Shown here one piece after another: positions 6,138 to 14,061 of a stretch of DNA of 27,696 bases (position 1 is its first letter; the number at the start of each line of letters is the position of its first letter). The DNA comes from Syntrophaceae bacterium UBA2188 (GTDB lineage: Bacteria; Desulfobacterota; BSN033; UBA1163): NCBI GenBank assembly GCA_002327985.1, contig DCVM01000070.1:18286-45981 (forward strand), read 5' to 3'. A program made the position numbers and the translations under genes. The notes beneath the pieces are model-generated. The model saw only the letters and a program-made list of their open reading frames with translations. It searched no databases and was not told the origin of the DNA.

Positions 6138-7067
6138 ATGACCATGACGATCGGCAGATTTGGACTGAGAAGAAGAAATTACGATTTTCCTCCATTCCGG
6201 CCGCCCAGCGAGGCAAACAGCCTTCTCCTTAGAGTGACCCGGGGATGTCCTTGGAACCGGTGCGCTTTCTGTTCAATGTATAAAGGGATGAAGTTTGAAA
6301 TCAGGGATATTGAAGAAATTCTGGGAGATATCGAATTAGCAAAGGACCTTTATGGCGATAGAATTGGGACAGTTTTTATTGGGGATTCTAATAGTCTGGT
6401 GGCAAAGACCGAGATGTTGATCAAAATTTTAAACGCCTTATTCAACTCTTTTCCGCATATCCAAAGGGTGACCAGTTATGCGCGGGCAAAAACTATTGCG
6501 AAGAAACCGTTAGAGGATTTGATAAAAATCCGTCAAGCAGGCTTGAACAGGCTGCACGTGGGTCTTGAAACTGGCGATCGGGAACTCCTCATGGCTATTG
6601 AGAAGGGAGCCACTCCGGAGGAGATGATTGCAGCGGGGAAGAAAGCGAAAGAGGCGGGGTTCGAATATTCTTTGTATGTCTTGCTGGGCATCGGCGGTGA
6701 AGGAAAATGGGAGCAACATGCCAAGGGAACAGCAGAGGTATTGAATCACATTGATCCCCATTTTATCCGCGTCCGGACCTTTATCCCACAACCCAACTCC
6801 CCCCTTTATGAGGCCATGGTCAATGGTGATTTTCAACCGGCTTCTCCCGAAACAATATTAAAGGAAACCAAACTCCTTTTGGAAAAGCTTCAAGTGACCT
6901 CCCAATTTTTAAGTGACCATATTTCCAATCTTCTTCCTCTCCATGGGAAACTTCCAGACGATCAGGAAAAAATGATCCAGGTGATTGAGGAGGCCTTAAT
7001 AGAGGTCAGAAAAAATGATGGATTGCGGGAAGAGATGGAGATGCGAAGACACCTGACGAACCTCTAA
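6138..7067 (+). CDS. Radical SAM protein (Elp3/MiaB/HemN-type superfamily)
   Basis: This 309-residue protein shows the radical SAM signature RGCPWNRCAFCSMYKG with cysteines 37, 42 and 45, i.e. C-X4-C-X2-C rather than the usual C-X3-C-X2-C. The rest follows the fold: IGTVFIGDSN (strand 2 region), LIKIRQAGLNRLHVGLETGD (the GxExG-like stretch), and a late LYVLLGIGGEGKWEQH and VRTFIPQPNSPLY resembling class-B12/HemN-like members. There is no B12-binding domain, TRAM domain or second Fe-S motif. The substrate cannot be read from the sequence. Two in-frame starts exist (6138 and 6144); the first has GGACGGGG just upstream. It converges with the FmdB gene. Confidence 0.85.
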   Translation: MTMTIGRFGLRRRNYDFPPFRPPSEANSLLLRVTRGCPWNRCAFCSMYKGMKFEIRDIEEILGDIELAKDLYGDRIGTVFIGDSNSLVAKTEMLIKILNALFNSFPHIQRVTSYARAKTIAKKPLEDLIKIRQAGLNRLHVGLETGDRELLMAIEKGATPEEMIAAGKKAKEAGFEYSLYVLLGIGGEGKWEQHAKGTAEVLNHIDPHFIRVRTFIPQPNSPLYEAMVNGDFQPASPETILKETKLLLEKLQVTSQFLSDHISNLLPLHGKLPDDQEKMIQVIEEALIEVRKNDGLREEMEMRRHLTNL

Positions 7068-7078
7068 TTGGAACAGCT

Positions 7079-7160
7079 GGAATAATGGAATGGTGGAATG
7101 ATGGGTTTAAATTCCATTATTCCCATCTTCCAATATTCCATTATTCCATTATTTGGTGCC
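7079..7160. repeat. Intergenic quasi-palindrome between convergent genes
   Basis: GGAATAATGGAA (7079-7090) is the exact reverse complement of TTCCATTATTCC (7112-7123), 21 bases apart. Additional copies of the word (TTCCATTATTCCATTATT) follow around 7137-7154, overlapping the end of the FmdB gene. The position between the ends of two converging genes suits a bidirectional transcription terminator, but no T tract is present. Confidence 0.6.
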
Positions 7161-7370
7161 ACAGGTGGAGCAACTGGTGGCGGAACAGCTACTGCAGGAG
7201 GAACTGGCAGTGCTTTTGAACTTTCCACCGCTGGAAAAGGCAAAGGCAGACATCAATCGGTGAACTTTTTTGCTTTTACACTTAGGGCAGGCAATCTTTT
7301 CAGAGGACTTCAATACTAATTTTTCGAATTCGTTCTGACATTGATGACAATGAAACTCATAAATAGGCAT
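7149..7370 (-). CDS. FmdB family zinc ribbon protein
   Basis: A 73-residue protein with the typical FmdB start MPIYEFHCHQCQNEFE. A zinc ribbon is formed by two knuckles, CHQC (residues 8-11) and CPKC (28-31). The tail is unusually rich in Ser and Cys (SSSCSSCSATSCSTCGTK), as in many FmdB relatives. FmdB-type proteins were named from an amide-induced locus (putative regulator); their actual role is undefined in most bacteria. The start is immediately recognisable from the family, and the next gene upstream (327-residue protein) ends 1 base before it, so the two are probably co-transcribed. Confidence 0.88.
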   Translation of the reverse strand: MPIYEFHCHQCQNEFEKLVLKSSEKIACPKCKSKKVHRLMSAFAFSSGGKFKSTASSSCSSCSATSCSTCGTK

Positions 7371-7371
7371 C

Positions 7372-8355
7372 TTAAGAAACCCTTCTCACTTCATCGTAAC
7401 ACTTTCTTATTCGGTCAGCAAGGGAGCTTGCTTTATTAGCTGCCTTCAGACCCTTTTCTTCTTTCAATTCAGAGTAGATCTTGTTGCAAACCTCTTCGAC
7501 CTTTTTCAAATATTCCCTCTTCAATTTTCCATTTAATTTGAGAGAAATCAGCTTGGTAAAATAAGATAATGACTCCAGATAAGCATTTTTGTAATAATCA
7601 TTCATCCCAAGGCTAAAGTTTAAAAAGAATCGGAGGTCGTGGCGACGGGGGTCCATTTTATGGGCTTTTAAAAAATAGGTTGAGGAGAGGTCATAATGCT
7701 CGCTCTGGAGATAACTCTGGCCGGCCAGCTCGTAGGCATCGAGAATTCCTCTTTTGAACATGAGATTAAAAATTTCTTTTACCCTTTTAGTCCCATAAAC
7801 CTTTTGGAGGAGAGTTAGATTTTCCAAAAGGAAGCGAACCAAAAAGGTGTTTTTTGCGTTTTCTTTAATCAGATCAATAAGCTGTGCCATGGCATCTTGA
7901 AAAAGGGAGCGGGTCTCCTCCATTCCTTCTGCGACCCCCAGGTTGGCCTTCGTGATAATTCGTTCGAATAGTTGAAGGTAGTCCTTTTCATAATTGGATT
8001 TCCCAACCCTTAATTTGTATTGGAGATACCTCGGCCGATAGACTTCTAATTGATAGATGTTTTCTCGTAACTTCATCGCTTCGTGGAAAATAGATCCGAT
8101 GACCAGGTCGAGAAGCCACTGATTATTATGAAGGGGTTTCTCCCCCTTATCTCGATAGAGGGCATGACACTGTTCTTTTAAGTTGTAAAGGAGACTCTTA
8201 CCTTTGTCATCCACCCAAACGCCAATATCTGAGAAATGGAGACAGCCCTCGCTATATTTGCTATAGATTTCTTGAAAAGCAACCTCTGAGAGAAGGAGCC
8301 CCCTTACGATCTCTAATTTAAATCTATCGTGTGTCACTTGGTATTTTCTTCCCAT
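7372..8355 (-). CDS. Helical protein of unknown function, TPR-like middle region
   Basis: The product is 327 residues, almost all alpha-helical by composition and rich in Lys, Tyr and Leu. The region about 150-260 has repeated short helices with a TPR flavour (for example AYELAGQSYLQSEHYDLSSTYFLKAHKMDP). An N-terminal part (1-60) with MGRKYQVTHDRFKLEIVRG and the stretch FHEAMKLRENIYQLEVYRPRY look conserved in style, but I see no catalytic motif, signal peptide or membrane segment. The start at 8355 has AGAGGT about 7 bases upstream on its strand. It lies directly upstream of the FmdB gene. I do not recognise it; a scaffold or protein-protein interaction role is only suggested by the helical repeats. 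Confidence 0.65.
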   Translation of the reverse strand: MGRKYQVTHDRFKLEIVRGLLLSEVAFQEIYSKYSEGCLHFSDIGVWVDDKGKSLLYNLKEQCHALYRDKGEKPLHNNQWLLDLVIGSIFHEAMKLRENIYQLEVYRPRYLQYKLRVGKSNYEKDYLQLFERIITKANLGVAEGMEETRSLFQDAMAQLIDLIKENAKNTFLVRFLLENLTLLQKVYGTKRVKEIFNLMFKRGILDAYELAGQSYLQSEHYDLSSTYFLKAHKMDPRRHDLRFFLNFSLGMNDYYKNAYLESLSYFTKLISLKLNGKLKREYLKKVEEVCNKIYSELKEEKGLKAANKASSLADRIRKCYDEVRRVS

Positions 8356-8691
8356 TTTATGACCTCTTACTTTTAAATATATCAGGTCATCCCTTTTTTG
8401 TGAAGTCCCAAATATATTGAAAACTGACCGTGGATCACTTTTAAAAACAGATGGACAGGTTGAAAAAGCTTTAGAGCGGGAACCATTGTTTAATTTGATT
8501 CATGAGCTTAAAACCATTTAATAATTTGTCTTGCCTGATTAGGACAGTGACCTCTACCATCAAAGACCGCATTCTAAAGGTTTGGAAGTCTCTCCATCTG
8601 TTTGAGCAATTTTCCCAACGACATGGGATGATCTTTTATAGGTTGAATTCCCTATTTTCATGACCTGATCGATGGTTGGTATTGAAAAATA
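8356..8691. other. Gene-free stretch upstream of gap
   Basis: No convincing gene is present. An 11-base inverted repeat (AAACAGATGGA at 8445-8455 and its exact complement at 8593-8603) frames a 137-base segment. A short open frame inside it (TTG at about 8418 to TAA) encodes about 35 residues ending in EREPLFNLIHELKTI, which could be the tail of a lost gene, but there is no ribosome site and nothing to compare it with. Confidence 0.4.
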
Positions 8692-8723
8692 TTGACGTCA
8701 AAGGTAAAATAGAGTTATATAAT
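8692..8723 (+). promoter_or_regulatory. Promoter-like boxes upstream of gap
   Basis: TTGACG (8692-8697) is followed 17 bases later by TTATAT (8715-8720); a perfect TATAAT overlaps it at 8718-8723 but at 20-base spacing. A strong AAGGAGG ribosome site (8739-8745) and the gap ATG (8754) follow. Confidence 0.5.
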
Positions 8724-8753
8724 GACTCTAATTTTTGAAAGGAGGGGAATTTT

Positions 8754-9758
8754 ATGGCAGTCAGAGTTGGAATTAATGGATTTGGAAGGATTGGTCGAAA
8801 TGTTCTGAGAGCAGGTCTCAATATGAAAGATTTGGAATTTGTGGCAGTGAATGATCTTACAGATGCACCGACATTGGCCCATCTCCTGAAATATGATTCC
8901 GTCCATGGGAAATTTGGGGCACGAGTGGAAGCGAAAAAAGAGGCGTTTTTGATCGATGGAAAAGAGGTCAAGGTCTTCGCCCTGAAAGACCCAGGACAGC
9001 TCCCCTGGAAGGATTTGGGAGTGGATGTCGTGTTGGAAAGCACAGGGAGGTTTACGGATCGAGCAGGAGGATCAAAGCATATAGAAGCTGGCGCCAAGAA
9101 GGTGGTCATCTCCGCTCCGGCAAAAGATCCGGATGTTTCCTTAGTCTTGGGAGTGAATGAAAAGGTTTATGATCCTTCCAAACATCACATCCTCTCCATG
9201 GGATCCTGCACGACGAACTGTCTTGCTCCCATCGCAAAAATATTGGTGGATGAGTTTGGTGTAGAATATGGTTTGATGACGACCATCCATGCCTATACCA
9301 ATGACCAGGTCATTCTCGATTTTCCGCACAAGGATCTCCGCCGAGCCAGGGCAGCTGGAATGTCCATGATTCCAACCACCACGGGAGCGGCGACGGCCCT
9401 TGCCTTGGTGATCCCGGAGCTGAAGGGGAAGATGGATGGGATGGCCATTCGAGTCCCCACACCCAATGTTTCTGTGGTCGATTTGGTTGTGGAGTTGAAA
9501 AAAGAGACAAACATAGACGGGATGAACAAGATTTTAAAATCTTATGCAGAAGGGAAGTTAAAGGGGATTCTGAGCTTTTGTGAGGAACCTCTCGTTTCCA
9601 TTGACTTCAATGGAAATTCCCATTCATCTATTGTCGATGGTCCGTCCACAAAAGTGATTGGCGGAAAATTGGTGAAGATTATTTCCTGGTATGATAACGA
9701 ATGGGGTTTTTCCAATCGGATGGCAGAATTGTTCTTATTTCTTTTTGGGAAGAAATAA
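8754..9758 (+). CDS. gap: Glyceraldehyde-3-phosphate dehydrogenase, type I, NAD-dependent
   Basis: 334 residues, the normal length. The Rossmann motif is INGFGRIGR (8-16), and VND with Asp34 at the end of the second strand indicates NAD rather than NADP preference. The active site is GSCTTNC with Cys152, and the catalytic base is His179 (TTIHAYTNDQ). The conserved RRARAAG, IPTTTGAA and WYDNEWG stretches are all present. It catalyses oxidative phosphorylation of glyceraldehyde 3-phosphate to 1,3-bisphosphoglycerate in the cytoplasm, and the reverse in gluconeogenesis. It begins a plus-strand series gap-pgk-tpiA-secG, although a 198-base gap containing a quasi-palindrome separates it from pgk, so pgk may have separate control. 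The start is fixed by a strong AAGGAGG at 8739-8745. Confidence 0.97.
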   Translation: MAVRVGINGFGRIGRNVLRAGLNMKDLEFVAVNDLTDAPTLAHLLKYDSVHGKFGARVEAKKEAFLIDGKEVKVFALKDPGQLPWKDLGVDVVLESTGRFTDRAGGSKHIEAGAKKVVISAPAKDPDVSLVLGVNEKVYDPSKHHILSMGSCTTNCLAPIAKILVDEFGVEYGLMTTIHAYTNDQVILDFPHKDLRRARAAGMSMIPTTTGAATALALVIPELKGKMDGMAIRVPTPNVSVVDLVVELKKETNIDGMNKILKSYAEGKLKGILSFCEEPLVSIDFNGNSHSSIVDGPSTKVIGGKLVKIISWYDNEWGFSNRMAELFLFLFGKK

Positions 9759-9812
9759 CGAATTAAAGTTTGAGGTCTATCGGCTAGGGTTAAGATGCCC
9801 GTATTATTTAGA

Positions 9813-9889
9813 GACGATGAACATTAAACGATAAACGTTGAACCATATATGATTTTTTGTTCATTGTTCGTTGTCCATCGTTCAACGTC
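9813..9889. repeat. Imperfect 31-base inverted repeat between gap and pgk
   Basis: The arms 9813-9843 and 9859-9889 are reverse complements at roughly 70 % of positions and both are made from variations of GTTGAACG / CGTTCAAC. The centre contains TTTTTT (9853-9858). It may act as a hairpin controlling read-through from gap to pgk, as judged only from shape and place. Confidence 0.6.
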
Positions 9890-9956
9890 AGCGACCAACT
9901 TCCTATCTCTGTCCTTAACCGAAATGACAAAACGATGATTTGGGCAGGAGTGTGTC

Positions 9957-11141
9957 ATGGGTATTCGTACAATAGAACAAATTGAATTGAAAGGAAAGCG
10001 GGTATTCATCCGGGTCGATTTTAATGTTCCTCAAGACGAGAAGCATCACATTACCGATGATACCCGAATTCTCCTTTCCCTCCCGACCATCCGGTTTGTC
10101 AGTGAAAACGGTGGAAAGGCTATCCTTGCCTCCCATCTGGGAAGGCCGAAAGGGAAAAAAGATCCTAAATTTAGTCTGGCTCCGGTGGCCGAAAGGTTAT
10201 CTCAATTATTGGAGAGAAAGGTAGTCTTCGCCACGGATTGCATAGGAGAAGACGTTCAGAAACAGATTGGAGGGATGGAAGAGGGGGGAGTGCTTCTCCT
10301 GGAAAACCTCAGATTTTATTCCGAGGAAGAAAAGAATGAAGAAAGTTTTTCAAAAGCCCTAGCCTCCCTCTGTGATGTCTACGTCAATGACGCCTTTGGC
10401 ACTGCCCACCGGGCTCATGCCTCCACAGAAGGGATGACACGATTTGTGAAGATTGTGGCAGCAGGCTTTTTGATGATGAAAGAGGTCGAGAGTCTGGAGA
10501 GGGCCCTGATCAATCCGCAAAACCCTTATGTGGCGATCCTTGGTGGAGCAAAGGTTTCTGATAAGATTGGTGTCATACAAAATCTTCTCAATAAGGTAAC
10601 CACTCTCTTAATTGGGGGAGGGATGGCCTATACTTTCCTTAAAGCAGAGGGATTTCAGATAGGGAAATCACTCGTCGAAGAAGACCAGGTTGAATTCTCA
10701 CTCAATCTCATCGAGAAGGCAAAGGGAAAGGTCAAATTTCTTCTCCCGTCAGATCATATCGCTGCCGAACAAATGGATATCCAGGCTAAGAGGGGGATTG
10801 TTAAGAATGATCAGATTCCCTCGAGCTGGGTTTGCTTGGATATAGGTCCAGAGACCGTGAAGATATTTTCAGAGGAGATACAATCTGCCAAAACCATTGT
10901 TTGGAATGGACCTATGGGTGTCTTTGAGATGGAGCCATTCAGTCAGGGGACTTTTGGCATTGCAAAAGCGATTGCCAACTCCTCCGCCTTTAGTATTGTG
11001 GGAGGCGGGGATTCTGTCGCTGCTGTGAACAAGGCAGGGGTGGCGGAAAAAATCAATCATATTTCAACCGGTGGTGGAGCTTCTCTCGAATTTCTTGAGG
11101 GAAAGAAGTTGCCGGGCATTGAGGCCTTGAGGAGGGAATGA
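9957..11141 (+). CDS. pgk: Phosphoglycerate kinase
   Basis: 394 residues, standard for bacterial PGK. The substrate-binding motifs RVDFNVP (near 19-25) and SHLGRPKG (near 59-66), the NDAFGTAHRAHAS stretch and the C-terminal nucleotide-binding motifs GGAKVSDKIGVIQNL and GGGDSVAAV are all visible. It transfers phosphate from 1,3-bisphosphoglycerate to ADP in the cytoplasm. Its stop codon overlaps the first ATG of tpiA, consistent with translational coupling. GCAGGAG lies just upstream of the ATG. The upstream quasi-palindrome (9813-9889) may separate its expression from gap. Confidence 0.97.
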   Translation: MGIRTIEQIELKGKRVFIRVDFNVPQDEKHHITDDTRILLSLPTIRFVSENGGKAILASHLGRPKGKKDPKFSLAPVAERLSQLLERKVVFATDCIGEDVQKQIGGMEEGGVLLLENLRFYSEEEKNEESFSKALASLCDVYVNDAFGTAHRAHASTEGMTRFVKIVAAGFLMMKEVESLERALINPQNPYVAILGGAKVSDKIGVIQNLLNKVTTLLIGGGMAYTFLKAEGFQIGKSLVEEDQVEFSLNLIEKAKGKVKFLLPSDHIAAEQMDIQAKRGIVKNDQIPSSWVCLDIGPETVKIFSEEIQSAKTIVWNGPMGVFEMEPFSQGTFGIAKAIANSSAFSIVGGGDSVAAVNKAGVAEKINHISTGGGASLEFLEGKKLPGIEALRRE

Positions 11142-11902
11142 TGGAGAGATTACCTTTCATAACAGGGAATTGGAAGATGAATAAAACGGTGGGGGAAGCG
11201 ATCCACCTCGTCAGGGAGCTCAAATCAGCTATGTCCGGAATCAAAGGAGTGGAAGTCGCCGTGGCCCCTCCGTTTACATCGCTCTACGCAGTCCATCAGG
11301 AGCTTGAAGGTTCTTCTATCGGTCTGGCGGCTCAAAATCTTTACTGGGAAGAGAAGGGGGCCTTTACAGGTGAAGTGTCTCCGCTCATGCTTAAGGAAGT
11401 GGGCTGTCATTATGTGATCGTCGGTCATTCCGAAAGACGACAGTTTTTTGGGGAGACCGATGAAACGGTGAATCGAAGAATCAAAGCCGCACTCACTCAA
11501 GGGCTGAAGGTAATCTTCTGCATCGGGGAAACGTTAGGGGAAAGGGAAGAGGGAAAGACATTTTTGTTGATCGAGAAACAGATAGAAGGTGGATTGAGAG
11601 GATTGGGCGATCAAGAGATGAGAAACATTGTGATCGCCTATGAACCTGTTTGGGCCATCGGAACGGGAAAGACCGCCACTCCGGAACAGGCTGAAGAGGT
11701 GCATCGATTCATCAGAGAAAAATTAGAAAAGCTTTATTCACAAAAAATTTCAGAAGAAATACGGATTCAATATGGTGGAAGTGTGACTCCCGAAAATGTC
11801 AAAGGGCTGATGAATCAGCCAAATATTGACGGTGCCTTGGTAGGAGGAGCCAGTCTGAAAGCAGACTCTTTCTCAAAGATTGTCAGATTTAAAGAATTGT
11901 GA
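11138..11902 (+). CDS. tpiA: Triosephosphate isomerase
   Basis: A 254-residue TIM barrel with all the catalytic parts: Asn11 and Lys13 in GNWKMNK, His97 in VGHSERR, Glu169 in AYEPVWAIGTG, and phosphate-binding YGGSVTPEN plus the ALVGGASL loop near the C-terminus. It interconverts dihydroxyacetone phosphate and glyceraldehyde 3-phosphate. Two ATGs are adjacent (11138 and 11141); the first overlaps the pgk stop as ATGA. Its stop region is partly duplicated: the 12-base word TTGTGATATAAA occurs at 11897-11908 and again at 11910-11921, just before secG. Confidence 0.97.
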   Translation: MMERLPFITGNWKMNKTVGEAIHLVRELKSAMSGIKGVEVAVAPPFTSLYAVHQELEGSSIGLAAQNLYWEEKGAFTGEVSPLMLKEVGCHYVIVGHSERRQFFGETDETVNRRIKAALTQGLKVIFCIGETLGEREEGKTFLLIEKQIEGGLRGLGDQEMRNIVIAYEPVWAIGTGKTATPEQAEEVHRFIREKLEKLYSQKISEEIRIQYGGSVTPENVKGLMNQPNIDGALVGGASLKADSFSKIVRFKEL

Positions 11903-11939
11903 TATAAAGTTGTGATATAAATTAAAGGGGATTGAATTT

Positions 11940-12266
11940 ATGACTGTCATTATTGTTTTGCACATATTAGTTTGTATGGCGCTCATTTTGATCGTTCTGC
12001 TTCAAGCAGGAAAAGGGGCAGAGATGGGGGCAGCTTTCGGGGGAGCGAGCCAGACCATTTTCGGGAGTGCCGGGGCAATGGGATTTCTTTCTAAGCTGAC
12101 CACAGTGGCTGCCATCATTTTTATGATCACCTCTCTTCTTCTGACCTTCTCCTCGGCGAGAAAAACGTCGACGGTCATGAAGGAAAAACCGGCTCCGGCA
12201 GCCCCTGCAGGACCATTAGAGATGCCAAGTCAACCTCAGGTGCCGGTCCCGGAGCCAAAGAAGTAG
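11940..12266 (+). CDS. secG: Preprotein translocase subunit SecG
   Basis: 108 residues with two membrane helices (about 3-22 and 54-72) joined by the conserved loop LLQAGKGAEMGAAFGG and SQTIFGSAGA, characteristic of SecG. The C-terminal extension is rich in Pro and Ala. SecG associates with SecYE in the inner membrane and assists translocation. A good AAAGGGG ribosome site lies about 9 bases upstream. The tpiA-secG order followed by a tRNA-Leu is common in bacteria, which supports the assignment. It is 37 bases from tpiA and probably in the same transcript. Confidence 0.95.
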   Translation: MTVIIVLHILVCMALILIVLLQAGKGAEMGAAFGGASQTIFGSAGAMGFLSKLTTVAAIIFMITSLLLTFSSARKTSTVMKEKPAPAAPAGPLEMPSQPQVPVPEPKK

Positions 12267-12339
12267 AAGAAAGGAATGGTTGTTAGGCAAGGGTTACGAA
12301 GCCCTTTTGAGTATAAAGTCAAACGGTTATGGGTGACGA

Positions 12340-12420
12340 TGCTCGTATCGAAGCCTGAAGCTTGATGCTGCATGCTCGGGTTTCAAGTTTCGAAAGACGA
12401 ACACCGATACGGGCTTCGAC
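12340..12420. repeat. Quasi-palindromic intergenic element after secG
   Basis: TCGAAGCC (12348-12355) and GGCTTCGA (12412-12419) are complementary ends of an interval filled with variants of GAAGCTTGA / TTTCAAG. It probably folds into an imperfect hairpin and may end the gap-pgk-tpiA-secG transcript. The rest of 12267-12511 shows nothing else. Confidence 0.45.
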
Positions 12421-12511
12421 AACAATAGACGTTCAACCCAATCCTTAGCCTTTTAACGAAACCGGCGTCCTTGACCTAACCCATAGACAAAAGGCATTTG
12501 ATTTTAATGAT

Positions 12512-12597
12512 GCCGAAGTGGTGGAATTGGTAGACACGCCATCTTGAGGGGGTGGTGGGTAATCCCCGTGGGGGTTCAAATCCCCCCTTCGGCACCA
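12512..12597 (+). tRNA. tRNA-Leu (anticodon GAG)
   Basis: An 86-base sequence folds as a class II tRNA. The acceptor arm GCCGAAG pairs with CTTCGGC; there is a D-arm with GGTAGA, an anticodon stem CCATC/GGTGG around the loop TTGAGGG with anticodon GAG (12546-12548), a long variable arm, and a T-arm GGGGG/CCCCC with loop TTCAAAT. The 3' CCA is encoded. It reads CUC and CUU leucine codons. Confidence 0.96.
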
Positions 12598-12610
12598 TCA
12601 AAAGGTAAAC

Positions 12611-12650
12611 AAGAGGAGAGGTGAGTAGACCCCTCCTCTTATTATTTTAT
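12611..12650 (+). terminator. Intrinsic terminator after tRNA-Leu
   Basis: AAGAGGAGAGGT (12611-12622) pairs with ACCCCTCCTCTT (12629-12640) with one mismatch around a 6-base loop, and is followed by ATTATTTTAT. It sits 13 bases after the tRNA. Confidence 0.85.
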
Positions 12651-13037
12651 CTAAGTTTATTCCTCTGCCTTCGATGGGAGAAAATGCACTGAGATACTCC
12701 TCTCCCTTGGAGATCGTATCATCATGGTGGCCAAGGGACGGAGAGCCAGCCTTGGGAGCTTTAGAATCGCGATTCTTTGAAAAGTATGGGTAACAGTCCT
12801 GATCGTTGAAAACGATGTTTACAGGGTAAACAAAACGATGGATTTATTCACTAAGAGGTTTCGCTCTAAATCTCCCTCAGCCGCCTCTCCATCCCTTAGC
12901 CCAATTATAAACTTCTTGAGAATCGGCGTTCATTTCTTTTCTTTTTCAAATTGTGACACAGTCCCTTGATGGGAGAGGGTAGGGTGAGGGGAAAGTTTTT
13001 GCGTTATTTTCAGAATGAAGAAGGGTAAATTAATCCC
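12651..13037. other. Gene-free stretch with short palindromes
   Basis: No gene could be supported in either direction. Short dyads present are a perfect 14-base palindrome AGAATCGCGATTCT (12763-12776), ATCGTT/AACGAT (12803-12817) and GTTTAC/GTAAAC (12818-12832). A GGGAGAGGGTAGGGTGAGGG word (12971-12990) repeats the one at 5952-5971. A poly-purine stretch with GAAGAAGGG precedes the next start codon. Confidence 0.45.
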
Positions 13038-14018
13038 ATGGATGAGCATTCTCCAGAAGTGATGACTGCTATTCAGGCGGTCATCATCGCATCAGCACTT
13101 TGCCAAAAAATAAGTAAGGATCTGGTTGGCGGGGGTTCCATCCTAAAGAGTGATAGAAGCCCGGTGACGATTGCCGATTTTGGATCTCAGGCAGTTATTT
13201 GTAAGCTGATCAAAGAAAGATTCCCTCAGGATACGGTTATCGCTGAGGAAGATTCAAAAGAATTAAGAAAACCGGATCGTTTAAATATCCTAAAACAGGT
13301 CACCCGCTATGTCCAAGGTTTCATTCCAGCTTCCTCTTCAGAGGAGGTGTGTTCGTGGATTGATTTCAGCACCAATTCTATCAGCGATCGTTTCTGGGCT
13401 TTAGACCCCATCGATGGTACAAAGGGATTTCTCAGAGGAGATCAATATGCGATTGCCTTAGCCCTCATCGAAAAAGGGATGGTAACCTTGGGTGTCTTAG
13501 CCTGTCCTAACCTCTATGTGGATATCTACCAACCGCATGGGGAAAGAGGATGTCTTTTTATGGCTTTGAGGGAGAAGGGTTCAGTCCAAATGGATCGGAA
13601 CGGCCTTAACAAACGGACCCTTTCTGTTTCCAAAGTAATAAATCCCTCTGCAGCGATCGTCACAGAGAGTGTTGAACCCGACCATGCGGATCATCTGACT
13701 CATCAATGTCTTGCACAGAAATTGGATATTTCAAAACCTTCCCTCAGAATGGACAGCCAGGCTAAATATGGAATTTTGGCAAGAGGGGAGGTGGATCTTT
13801 ATCTGCGAGTTCCATCGGTTTCTGAGCCAGGGTACAAGGAAAACATTTGGGACCATGCGGCGGGGTCTATCATCGCTGAAGAGGCGGGGGGAAGAGTGAC
13901 GGATATTTTAGGACATCTCTTGGATTTTTCATGTGGAATTAAAATGGTAAAGAGTCACGGTATCTTGGTGAGCAATGGAATTTTACATGATGTAGTGTTA
14001 AAGGCATTGGGGATATGA
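13038..14018 (+). CDS. 3'(2'),5'-bisphosphate nucleotidase-like protein (HAL2/inositol monophosphatase family)
   Basis: 326 residues with the metal-binding motifs of the lithium-sensitive phosphatase superfamily: AEED at 69-72, DPIDGTKGF with Asp123 and Asp126, and the late WDHAAG. The long insertion between the first two motifs and the sequence WALDPIDGTKGFLRGDQYAIALALIE match the Hal2/SAL1 subgroup, which removes the 3'-phosphate of 3'-phosphoadenosine 5'-phosphate. In this setting it would recycle PAP from sulfate assimilation or from phosphopantetheine transfer. I choose Hal2-like over inositol-phosphatase proper because of the DPIDGTKGFLRG motif. The ATG at 13038 has AAGAAGGG about 10 bases upstream. 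The next gene starts 43 bases downstream, so they may be co-transcribed. Confidence 0.82.
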   Translation: MDEHSPEVMTAIQAVIIASALCQKISKDLVGGGSILKSDRSPVTIADFGSQAVICKLIKERFPQDTVIAEEDSKELRKPDRLNILKQVTRYVQGFIPASSSEEVCSWIDFSTNSISDRFWALDPIDGTKGFLRGDQYAIALALIEKGMVTLGVLACPNLYVDIYQPHGERGCLFMALREKGSVQMDRNGLNKRTLSVSKVINPSAAIVTESVEPDHADHLTHQCLAQKLDISKPSLRMDSQAKYGILARGEVDLYLRVPSVSEPGYKENIWDHAAGSIIAEEAGGRVTDILGHLLDFSCGIKMVKSHGILVSNGILHDVVLKALGI

Positions 14019-14061
14019 TAAAATTGACCATGGCGATGGACTGTTAAGGAGGAGGTTTTTA

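Noticed and set aside
8636..9109. 157-residue minus-strand frame over the start of gap
   Set aside because: It is the complement of gap codons and of the gap ribosome site; no motif is present.
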